From Sedimentibacter sp. (lineage in GTDB: Bacteria; Bacillota; Clostridia; Tissierellales; Sedimentibacteraceae), in NCBI GenBank assembly GCA_029256005.1, contig JAQSYS010000092.1:1-6904 (forward strand): a stretch of DNA of 6,904 bases, in the 5' to 3' direction. Every line of letters starts with the position of its first letter. Position 1 is the stretch's first letter. Shown here piece after piece: positions 1 through 5,526 of the stretch. A model generated the notes under the pieces. That model was not told the origin of the DNA and ran no database searches. It saw nothing but the letters and a program-made list of their open reading frames with translations. Both the position numbers and the translations under genes were made by a program.

Positions 1-344
1 AATGCTGCTCTCACAGTTCTACCTGTATATAAAACATCATCAACCAAAACAACTGTTTTATTTTTTATATCAAAATCAAAACTTTTTACTGATAAAGGTG
101 CTCTATCATCTTTTTCATAATCATCTCTATAATAAGTTATATCTAATGGAAATACAGGTACTTGTGAGCCTTCTATTTCCTCAATTTTCTTAACAAGTCT
201 GAGAGCCAATGGCCAGCCTCTGGTTTTTATGCCAACAAGCACAACATTATCAACGCCTTTGTTTTTTTCTATAATTTCATGAGAAATTCTGAACAAAGCT
301 CTTTCGATAGCTTTTTCATCCATAATTATAGCTTTTGTAATCAT
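1..344 (-). CDS. pyrR: PyrR, bifunctional pyrimidine operon regulator / uracil phosphoribosyltransferase (3' end cut by window)
   Basis: Only the first 114 codons are inside the window; the gene runs off the left edge and the usual family length is about 175-180 residues. The start is the ATG at 344-342, preceded by a GGAGG (354-358) nine bases upstream. The protein begins MITKAIIMDEKAIERAL and contains the PyrR signatures VGIKTRG (about residues 37-43) and the PRPP-binding loop VVLVDDVLYTGRT (98-110), with the paired aspartates 102-103. In the family, PyrR binds pyr mRNA in response to UMP and promotes attenuation of pyrimidine biosynthesis genes; it also makes UMP from uracil and PRPP. It starts two bases after the stop of the pseudouridine synthase gene, so it is presumably co-transcribed and there is no room for its own attenuator leader. 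The lspA-rluD-pyrR order matches that of Bacillus. Identification is very secure; the downstream pyr genes cannot be seen. Confidence 0.96.
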   Translation of the reverse strand, partial: MITKAIIMDEKAIERALFRISHEIIEKNKGVDNVVLVGIKTRGWPLALRLVKKIEEIEGSQVPVFPLDITYYRDDYEKDDRAPLSVKSFDFDIKNKTVVLVDDVLYTGRTVRAA

Positions 345-346
345 AC

Positions 347-1303
347 CTATTGACCTCCAATTTTTTTTATTACTCTTTGAAAGTAATCAGGCAGCTCACT
401 CTCAAATTCCATATATTCCCCTGTAGTAGGATGAACAAATCCCAAAGACTTTGAATGAAGTAGTTGCCCGTTTAAACCAAATTTATTTGTTTTGTTGCCG
501 TAAACTTCATCACCAACAACAGGATGACTTATGTGATTCAAGTGAACTCGTATTTGATGAGTTCTGCCTGTTTCTAATTTTAATTTTACTAATGTATATT
601 TACCATATCGCTCTAACACCCAAAAATTCGTAATTGCTTCCTTGCTATTTTTGTATGTTACTGCTCTTTTTTTTCTGTCTTTTTCGCTTCTTCCTAATGG
701 TGCGTCAATTGTTCCAGAATCTTCCTTAATATTACCTTCAACCAATGCATAATATATTCGGTTAATGGAATGTTCTTTCAAACATTTTGCTAAAAAATTA
801 TGCGACTTGTCATTTTTCGCAACAAGCATCAATCCTGATGTATTCATATCAAGTCTATGGACAATTCCAGGACGCATAACTCCATTTATAGATGATAGAT
901 TTTTTAAATGGTACATTAAACCGTTAACCAATGTTCCAGAATAATGACCGGGTGCTGGATGAACCACCATCCCCTGAGCTTTATTTACAACGGCTAAATC
1001 ATCATCTTCATATACTATGTCAATAGGGATATCTTCTGCATCTATATCCAGAATTTCCGGTTCAGGCAATAACACCAATATAGAATCGTTAAGTTTAACC
1101 TTGTAATTAGATTTAACAATTTTATTATTGACAGTTATGTTTCCGTCAGATATAAGCTTTTGGACAGAACTTCGAGACATATCCTCAAGCTTACTTGAAA
1201 CATAGACATCAATTCTTTCATTATTTGTGTCACATTCAATTAATATTTCATTATCTTCATTTTCATCTTCAATTTCTGCTATATTTAAATTATCGTTATC
1301 CAT
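347..1303 (-). CDS. rluD: RluA/RluD-family 23S rRNA pseudouridine synthase
   Basis: This enzyme converts uridine to pseudouridine in RNA, probably in 23S rRNA, as RluD and its Bacillus relative YlyB are thought to do. From the ATG at 1303 the protein has 318 residues, normal for the family. An N-terminal S4 RNA-binding domain spans about residues 29-75 (ERIDVYVSSKL onward), followed by the catalytic domain. The catalytic motif HRLDMNTSGLMLVAK puts the nucleophilic aspartate at residue 152, and GRTHQIRVHL (246-255) and PVVGDEVYG (261-269) are the other family blocks. I prefer the ATG at 1303 to the in-frame TTG at 1321: AAAAGAG sits eight bases before the ATG, whereas the TTG has no Shine-Dalgarno and would lie deeper within lspA. 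With the ATG, the gene overlaps the lspA end by 8 bases, which suggests translational coupling. The first ~25 residues before the S4 domain are strongly acidic. The exact target uridines cannot be read from sequence. Confidence 0.94.
   Translation of the reverse strand: MDNDNLNIAEIEDENEDNEILIECDTNNERIDVYVSSKLEDMSRSSVQKLISDGNITVNNKIVKSNYKVKLNDSILVLLPEPEILDIDAEDIPIDIVYEDDDLAVVNKAQGMVVHPAPGHYSGTLVNGLMYHLKNLSSINGVMRPGIVHRLDMNTSGLMLVAKNDKSHNFLAKCLKEHSINRIYYALVEGNIKEDSGTIDAPLGRSEKDRKKRAVTYKNSKEAITNFWVLERYGKYTLVKLKLETGRTHQIRVHLNHISHPVVGDEVYGNKTNKFGLNGQLLHSKSLGFVHPTTGEYMEFESELPDYFQRVIKKIGGQ
354..358 (-). promoter_or_regulatory. pyrR ribosome binding site inside the end of rluD
   Basis: On the minus strand GGAGG lies nine bases before the pyrR ATG and falls within the last glycine codons of the preceding gene. 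It fixes the pyrR start and means the two genes are translated in close succession. Confidence 0.8.
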
Positions 1304-1772
1304 TGATTTCACTCTTTTCAAATCTGTTAAAAAGAATCAGGATTATCATCAATATTGTACCACAAACAACAAAGCTATCAGCAACGTTAAAAATAGGAAA
1401 ATTATAAAAGTTTCCAAATCTAACATCTATAAGATCTACAACATAACCCAGACGCACTCTGTCAATAAAATTTCCTATTGCTCCACCTGCAATCATTGCT
1501 AATGAAAGCTTAGACATTATGGAAATATTTTTGGTTTTAAAGTATATATATGCTAGAACTATAAGCATAATTATTGTAATTATTATGAAAAAACCTCTTT
1601 GGTTTTGAAGAATACTGAAGGCTGCTCCTTTATTTTCCGCATATGTAAATCTAAGAAAATCTCCTATAATTTTGATTGAGCCGCCATTTTTTAATACGTT
1701 CACTGCCCAAAACTTTGTAATTTGGTCAATTACAATGGAAGCAACAAATATTATTCCTATAAATACGTTCAT
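1296..1772 (-). CDS. lspA: Lipoprotein signal peptidase (signal peptidase II)
   Basis: LspA is a membrane aspartyl protease that removes the signal peptide of prolipoproteins after Lgt has added the lipid to the lipobox cysteine. The protein has 158 residues, the usual length. Four hydrophobic segments are visible at about 3-20, 59-78, 87-105 and 131-150. Family blocks are DQITK near the start (D16), the ENKGAAFS block (46-53), GGAIGNFIDRVRLG (96-109), VVDLIDV (111-117) and FNVADS (128-133). The two catalytic aspartates should be D113 and D132, by correspondence with VVD and NxAD in characterised enzymes, so it looks active. The ATG at 1772 is preceded by AAGGGG at good spacing. It begins 12 bases after ylmH and overlaps the pseudouridine synthase gene, the same pairing seen in Bacillus and many bacteria. 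Confidence 0.97.
   Translation of the reverse strand: MNVFIGIIFVASIVIDQITKFWAVNVLKNGGSIKIIGDFLRFTYAENKGAAFSILQNQRGFFIIITIIMLIVLAYIYFKTKNISIMSKLSLAMIAGGAIGNFIDRVRLGYVVDLIDVRFGNFYNFPIFNVADSFVVCGTILMIILILFNRFEKSEING
1312..1318 (-). promoter_or_regulatory. Likely ribosome binding site selecting the rluD start
   Basis: AAAAGAG on the minus strand ends eight bases before the ATG at 1303-1301 and lies inside the last codons of lspA. It is the reason to choose this ATG over the TTG at 1321. Confidence 0.5.
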
Positions 1773-1784
1773 AAATACCCCTTA

Positions 1785-2570
1785 TTATACATAGTGCTTG
1801 ATTTCAACTTTATATTTGCCACTTTTTGTTAGCCCGGAGAGCTTGGAAATTTTAAATCGCCCATACCTACTTATTGAAATCAAGTCTTGTTCCTTTATTT
1901 CTTCAGATACCTTTTCTTCAACCTGCCAATTGATTTTTACATTGCCAGACCTTACCATGTCTGAAGCAATTTCTCTTGACTTATTGGTAATGTGTTTCAC
2001 AATGTTGTCTAATCTCATTGAAGAACTGGTTATGTTTAAAATCTCATGTTCCTGTTCCTTATAATTTACATTATTTACATCTATTATTTCTACATTTACT
2101 TTATTATGGCCAATTTTTTCTAAATTGTACACTATATAATCAGTGATATCGCTGTGTATTACAATATCTGCATAATTGTCATACACATATATATCTCCTG
2201 TTTTATTCCTGTCTATTCCCAGAGACATAAGTGCTCCCAGGTAATCCTTGTGACTTAAAACTTTAAATTTTGAACAATTGTTAATCCTTAATCCAACTAT
2301 AAATTCACCCGTCTTAATGTCGTCAAGATAATCAGGGTATAAAATGAAAACTTTCCTCTCACCTTGTTCAAATGAGGGGAAAAGTTCAAACTTTATACTA
2401 AAATTCTTTATTATAGGCAGACATAGCTCTGCAACAAATGGATTTATAAATTCCGTTATTGCAGAGGTATAATTCTTATTAACATACATTGCTTTATCAG
2501 CAATTTTTCGTACTGTATTTTTTGTTTCTTCATCTTTTATAAAATCATAATATTTATCAAAATTTTTCAT
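1785..2570 (-). CDS. ylmH: YlmH, S4-domain RNA-binding protein
   Basis: YlmH belongs to the division-cluster S4 proteins of Firmicutes; the Bacillus protein has been reported to bind stalled large ribosomal subunits carrying peptidyl-tRNA and to take part in ribosome quality control. From the ATG at 2570 the protein has 261 residues, typical of the family. It starts MKNFDKYYDFIKDEE, has an N-terminal alpha/beta RNA-binding region, the conserved block GALMSLGIDRNKTGDI (112-127), and a C-terminal S4 domain at about 183-235 (MRLDNIVKHI onward, with SGNVKIN). An in-frame TTG at 2585 would add five residues and overlap yggT; family N-termini fit the ATG better. Neither start has a recognisable Shine-Dalgarno, so translation is probably coupled to yggT, whose stop is only four bases upstream. 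In Bacillus the next gene is divIVA; here it is lspA. Confidence 0.93.
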   Translation of the reverse strand: MKNFDKYYDFIKDEETKNTVRKIADKAMYVNKNYTSAITEFINPFVAELCLPIIKNFSIKFELFPSFEQGERKVFILYPDYLDDIKTGEFIVGLRINNCSKFKVLSHKDYLGALMSLGIDRNKTGDIYVYDNYADIVIHSDITDYIVYNLEKIGHNKVNVEIIDVNNVNYKEQEHEILNITSSSMRLDNIVKHITNKSREIASDMVRSGNVKINWQVEEKVSEEIKEQDLISISRYGRFKISKLSGLTKSGKYKVEIKHYV

Positions 2571-2574
2571 ATTT

Positions 2575-2835
2575 TTAAAAAGCAAAGATTAAACTTTGCA
2601 TCAAATTCAATAATAAAAATGCCAATATAGGTGAAAAATCAATCATTCCCATGCCTAATCCCAGTCTATCTAAAATTGCTCTGCAAGGAGCCAAAATAGG
2701 CTCTGTCATTTGATAGATAAAGTAGGAAATCTTTGATGATTGTAGGGTTGGAAAAAATGATAAAAGTACTCTTATTAGTATTAATGAATCAATGATTCTC
2801 AATAGTAAGCTAAGAGCTATCTTTATTGTATACAT
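2575..2835 (-). CDS. yggT: YggT/YlmG family small membrane protein
   Basis: This 86-residue protein has two hydrophobic segments, about 5-28 and 66-86, joined by a short loop. It carries the family landmarks RVLLSFFP (22-29), TEPILAPCR (44-52) and DFSPI (66-70). YggT/YlmG proteins are widespread in bacteria and plastids and are linked to membrane organisation and division, but the molecular activity is unsettled. The ATG at 2835 has an AAGGAG six bases or so upstream that overlaps the end of sepF, so the two genes are tightly linked, as in the Bacillus ylmF-ylmG pair. The hydrophobic C-terminus ends right at the stop codon, with no cytoplasmic tail. Confidence 0.93.
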   Translation of the reverse strand: MYTIKIALSLLLRIIDSLILIRVLLSFFPTLQSSKISYFIYQMTEPILAPCRAILDRLGLGMGMIDFSPILAFLLLNLMQSLIFAF

Positions 2836-2844
2836 AAATGCTCC

Positions 2845-3285
2845 TTATTTATTGTAATAAAAATTCCTTTCGTATCTGTCGCTTAGTCTTCCGTCAATTT
2901 GAACATTATTAGGAGCTAAAACGAAAATTCCGTTAGATATTTTTTGAATACTTGCTTCAAGTGCATATACAGCGCCTTTAATGAATTCAAAAACTTGTTT
3001 TTGATCGTCCAATTCCATACCTTCAATATTAAGAACTACAACTTTTCTGTTTTTGAGTTCATCAACTGCTTTTGTGCAATCCTCATACTTTGTCGGTTCA
3101 CATATAAAGACTTTCATATCAGTGTTAGAATGAACTTTTATTACATTATTCTTTCTGTTAAAAGTTTCCATTCTTTCAGTCTTGCTGCTTTCCAACTTAT
3201 TATCTGCAACAATTTCCTCCTCTTCATAATCTTCTTCATAATCCGTGATGCCAATAAAATCCTTTACTTTGTCCATTACTCCCAT
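2845..3285 (-). CDS. sepF: SepF, FtsZ-associated cell division protein
   Basis: SepF binds the C-terminal peptide of FtsZ and the membrane, bundling FtsZ filaments at the division site. The 146-residue protein has the expected three parts. Residues 1-13 (MGVMDKVKDFIGI) form an amphipathic membrane-binding helix; 15-45 are a charged, acid-rich linker; and 48-135 are the globular SepF core, including KVVVLNIEGMELDDQKQVFEFI (81-102) and the SISNG-like ISNGIFVLAP block (116-125). The start at 3285 is set by AAGGAGG eight bases upstream; a second methionine at residue 4 is too far from it. It lies between yggS and yggT, as in Bacillus. A 43-base gap from yggS is the largest spacing between neighbouring genes of this block and holds two short alternative stems near the ribosome binding site. 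Confidence 0.96.
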   Translation of the reverse strand: MGVMDKVKDFIGITDYEEDYEEEEIVADNKLESSKTERMETFNRKNNVIKVHSNTDMKVFICEPTKYEDCTKAVDELKNRKVVVLNIEGMELDDQKQVFEFIKGAVYALEASIQKISNGIFVLAPNNVQIDGRLSDRYERNFYYNK

Positions 3286-3328
3286 TTAATCTTCCTCCTT
3301 AAATAAGGGCTTTGCCCGTCATTAAACT
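3286..3328 (-). promoter_or_regulatory. sepF leader with ribosome binding site and short alternative stems
   Basis: On the minus strand this gap contains GGGC-AAA-GCCC (plus-strand 3307-3317) followed by CCTT, which can pair with the AAGG of the sepF AAGGAGG (3294-3300). The two pairings share bases and exclude one another. The stems are only 4-5 base pairs, so a regulatory role is a guess; the ribosome binding site itself is clear. Confidence 0.3.
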
Positions 3329-4024
3329 TTAGTTATATTCTCTGGCACCAAATATTGCTGTTCCAATTCTTATAATGTTGGCGCCTTCTTCAATAGCAAT
3401 TTCAAAATCATTGGTCATACCCATAGATAAATACTTCATTTCAGTGTTTTTTAACTTCATAACTGAAATTTTATCGAATATTTCTTTCATTTTCTTAAAA
3501 ACCCACCTTACTTCCTCCGGGTTCTCACAGAATGGTGCAACAGTCATAAGTCCTAAAACCCTTATGTTTTCATATTGCTCCATGGACTTAATAAATTCAT
3601 AGACAGATTTTTCGTCTATTCCAAATTTACTGTCTTCTTCACCAATGTTTAATTCTACTAAAACATTAGCTGTTATGTTGTGCTTTAAAGCTCTCTTATT
3701 TATTTCATTTGCCAGCTCTAAATCTTCAACTGAATGTATTAGTTCTGCTTTATCAATTATGTACTTTACTTTGTTTTTTTGTAAGTGACCGATTAAATGC
3801 CACTTAACATCTATGTCTGAAAGCTGTTCAAACTTGCTGACCAGCTCCTGGACTCTGTTTTCTCCAAGGTTTATTAAACCATTTTCAGCTGCTTCTCTTG
3901 CTCTTTCTGCATCTACTGTCTTAGAAACCGCTATAATAATAATATCTTCGGGATTTTTCCCTGACCTTATAGCAGCCGATTTAGTTCTCTCTAAGATAAC
4001 ATCAATATTTTCCTTTATACTCAC
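3329..4024 (-). CDS. yggS: YggS/YlmE family PLP-binding protein (PLP homeostasis protein)
   Basis: The YggS/PLPBP/YlmE family binds pyridoxal 5'-phosphate but has no known catalytic activity; loss of family members disturbs vitamin B6 and amino-acid balance. The 231-residue protein is of normal length and is a single TIM-barrel fold like the N-terminal domain of alanine racemase. The PLP lysine is K35 in IAVSKT. Other family blocks are GENRVQE (54-60), WHLIGHLQKNK (75-85), VLVELNIGEEDSKFG (121-135) and the phosphate-binding C-terminal stretch with SMGMTNDFEIAIEEG (200-214) and IRIGTAIFG (218-226). The start is a GTG at 4024 with GGAGGG just upstream; this Shine-Dalgarno overlaps the stop of the HlyD-like gene nine bases away. 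In Firmicutes yggS (ylmE) commonly sits next to sepF, although its link to division is not explained. Confidence 0.96.
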   Translation of the reverse strand: MSIKENIDVILERTKSAAIRSGKNPEDIIIIAVSKTVDAERAREAAENGLINLGENRVQELVSKFEQLSDIDVKWHLIGHLQKNKVKYIIDKAELIHSVEDLELANEINKRALKHNITANVLVELNIGEEDSKFGIDEKSVYEFIKSMEQYENIRVLGLMTVAPFCENPEEVRWVFKKMKEIFDKISVMKLKNTEMKYLSMGMTNDFEIAIEEGANIIRIGTAIFGAREYN

Positions 4025-4033
4025 AATACCCTC

Positions 4034-5287
4034 CTAGTCTGCTATTTGACCATCATATACATTTTCAGGCTCTAATATTATTTTGTCAAATATTTTAACA
4101 GTAGGATATGCCTTTTCGTTTATTTTTATTATTCTTCTGTCATGTTCTCCTATGTATTCACCTGTTGATATAATAGTAAAATTTTCATCCTTCCCTAAAA
4201 TCTCAACCGGGAAAAATTTTATAATATTACTCGCATCCTGCACATAAACACCATTAAGACCATCCTTTTGAATCAGCGATTTAGTGCTAATTCTGATTCC
4301 CTCATATATATCGGTTATAAGTTCCAAATCTACATATCGTTTATCATAAATTTTATAGAAATAATCATCAAAATATAATATTAGGACTGACTGTTCACTA
4401 CCATAGTTTATTTTTTTTATGTATCCCCAAACCTCGTGCTCTGCACTGTCTGATATAACTCTTGTTTTAATAAATTTATTTTCTGAAAATAATTTTGCTT
4501 TTTCATTATCTACTGTTGCTACAATATAGTAATCAAAATTTTTAATAATCTTAAATATTTCTTCGTTTACTGCAACTATACTGCTCTGTTTTTTATCCAT
4601 CACTGTAACTTCTTTCTTTACAGTGCTGCTTGGTGTAATGTTGAGAGCATCTTCAAACTTATATTCATTTTCTAATCCATCAATTTTAAATGAAACCAGA
4701 CCAGACTGGCCTGAATAATATGGAACCTTGTTAGTTGATATGCTACTGTTAAGACTAGCTTTCATGGTCTCTAGTTGAGCCGTATCAAATTGTTCATAAG
4801 AATTTTCATATGATGCTATTCCAAGATTATTATTCACTTGTCCAACAATATTATACATACTGTTGAGCTCATTATTAAGTATACTTGCTTGAATTTCATT
4901 TTCATAAGAAACCAATGTTTCGTTAGATAATGAAACAACACTGTTTCCTGTGTTTTTCCTTTTATCAATAGCAGTTTGTATTTCAGTAATTTGCTTACTA
5001 ATATCTGCAGCGTTTGTATCAGTATTCAAGTCTACAATAAGTTGACCTTCCCTTACTTTTGTTCCATCTTCGCAATAATATGTAACATTTCCACTTACAG
5101 AAGCATTATAAACTTTTTCATCTTTGATAATAATTCCGTATGCCTTAATAACATCTTCCAAGTTTCCATTCTCTGCAACAATAGTTTCAACTGAACCGTT
5201 AACATTTTGAAATATGTAAAAACTCAAGCAAACTGCTGCTAAAGAAAAGAAAAAGTTTTTCAAACCAAAATTTTTTCTTTTAGCCAT
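4034..5287 (-). CDS. HlyD-like (RND-related) membrane adaptor protein, first gene of the block
   Basis: This 417-residue protein looks like a membrane-fusion/adaptor protein, with no precise function assignable. A positively charged start (MAKRK) and one hydrophobic segment at about 11-28 indicate an N-terminal anchor, with the rest outside the membrane. The first half of a barrel-sandwich (lipoyl-like) domain is at 59-87, with ASVSGNVTYYCEDGTKVREG; a helical region at about 92-182 follows; and the second half motif SGQSGLVSFKIDGLE is at 192-206. Beta-barrel regions fill about 225-325, and a final part contains IRISTKSLIQKDGLNGVYV (331-349), typical of the HlyD C-terminal segment. The ATG at 5287 has GGAG seven bases upstream. 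Nine bases separate it from yggS. No ABC, RND or MFS exporter is visible next to it, so its partner must be elsewhere or it works differently. A similar HlyD-like gene near ylmE-sepF is, as far as I recall, common in Clostridia. Confidence 0.85.
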   Translation of the reverse strand: MAKRKNFGLKNFFFSLAAVCLSFYIFQNVNGSVETIVAENGNLEDVIKAYGIIIKDEKVYNASVSGNVTYYCEDGTKVREGQLIVDLNTDTNAADISKQITEIQTAIDKRKNTGNSVVSLSNETLVSYENEIQASILNNELNSMYNIVGQVNNNLGIASYENSYEQFDTAQLETMKASLNSSISTNKVPYYSGQSGLVSFKIDGLENEYKFEDALNITPSSTVKKEVTVMDKKQSSIVAVNEEIFKIIKNFDYYIVATVDNEKAKLFSENKFIKTRVISDSAEHEVWGYIKKINYGSEQSVLILYFDDYFYKIYDKRYVDLELITDIYEGIRISTKSLIQKDGLNGVYVQDASNIIKFFPVEILGKDENFTIISTGEYIGEHDRRIIKINEKAYPTVKIFDKIILEPENVYDGQIAD

Positions 5288-5342
5288 TTCCTAGCTCCAA
5301 TTTTTCTTACCATAGATGATATTTTCTGGTATATATATCAAT

Positions 5343-5372
5343 ATTATATCATGAATTTCAATAGTTTTGCAA
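5343..5372 (-). promoter_or_regulatory. Probable sigma-A promoter of the HlyD-like/sepF/lspA/pyrR block
   Basis: On the minus strand TTGCAA (5367-5372) and TATAAT (5343-5348) are separated by 18 bases. A TG one base before the -10 (5350-5351) makes it an extended -10 element. Transcription would start near 5336, leaving a leader of about 50 bases before the ATG at 5287. The -10 is a perfect consensus and the -35 matches four of six positions. The region is AT-rich, so other matches exist (for example TTGTAA with TAATAT further upstream), but this one is the best. Confidence 0.65.
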
Positions 5373-5394
5373 GCTATATATGCCGAATTTCAAT
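5353..5394 (-). repeat. Direct repeat ATTGAAATTC around the promoter -35 box
   Basis: ATTGAAATTC occurs twice on the minus strand, at 5385-5394 and 5353-5362, exactly 32 bases apart (about three helical turns). One copy lies upstream of the -35 and the other in the -35/-10 spacer. The core GAAATTC is nearly palindromic. The position suits an operator for a regulator, but the background is AT-rich and chance is possible. Confidence 0.4.
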
Positions 5395-5456
5395 TAATAT
5401 TACAATTATTTATTATAATTTTACAATATTAATGACATTTTTGTATAATTAACTAC

Positions 5457-5484
5457 AAAAAATAGATGAACTCTTGTTCATCTA
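5457..5484 (-). terminator. Rho-independent terminator of spoIVA
   Basis: On the minus strand TAGATGAAC and GTTCATCTA form a perfect 9-base-pair stem with a four-base loop, followed directly by TTTTTT. It begins about 40 bases beyond the spoIVA stop and separates it from the promoter of the next block. The plus strand has no T-run after the stem, so it acts in one direction. Confidence 0.88.
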
Positions 5485-5497
5485 TACTATTATAAAG

Positions 5498-5518
5498 GGA
5501 ACGATTTATCATCGTTCC
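5498..5518 (-). other. Perfect hairpin in the spoIVA 3' untranslated region
   Basis: GGAACGAT and ATCGTTCC form an 8-base-pair stem with a five-base loop, starting nine bases after the spoIVA stop codon. No U-run follows on the minus strand (next bases CTTTATA), so it is not a standard terminator by itself. It may protect the mRNA end or assist the terminator 13 bases further on. Confidence 0.6.
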
Positions 5519-5526
5519 GCCTGTTA

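Noticed and set aside
2..193. Plus-strand open frame of 63 codons
   Set aside because: It is antisense to the clear pyrR coding sequence and has low-complexity Leu/Phe/Tyr composition with no ribosome binding site.
1195..1502. Two overlapping plus-strand open frames across the lspA/rluD junction
   Set aside because: They are shadows of two well-identified minus-strand genes and resemble no family.
2944..3306. 120-codon plus-strand open frame opposite sepF
   Set aside because: It is antisense to sepF, rich in Phe, Ile and Cys as expected from complemented AT-rich coding, and has no recognisable domain.
4034..5287. Possible lipoprotein signal (cysteine at residue 20) in the HlyD-like protein, tempting because lspA is nearby
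   Set aside because: The residues before the cysteine are Ala-Ala-Val; valine at -1 and no leucine at -3 do not fit a lipobox, and the hydrophobic segment continues past the cysteine as a membrane anchor.
5395..5456. Additional promoter-like AT-rich matches in the intergenic region
   Set aside because: Several TAATAT/TATAAT-like words occur in this very AT-rich stretch, but none has as good a paired -35 and extended -10 as the one chosen.
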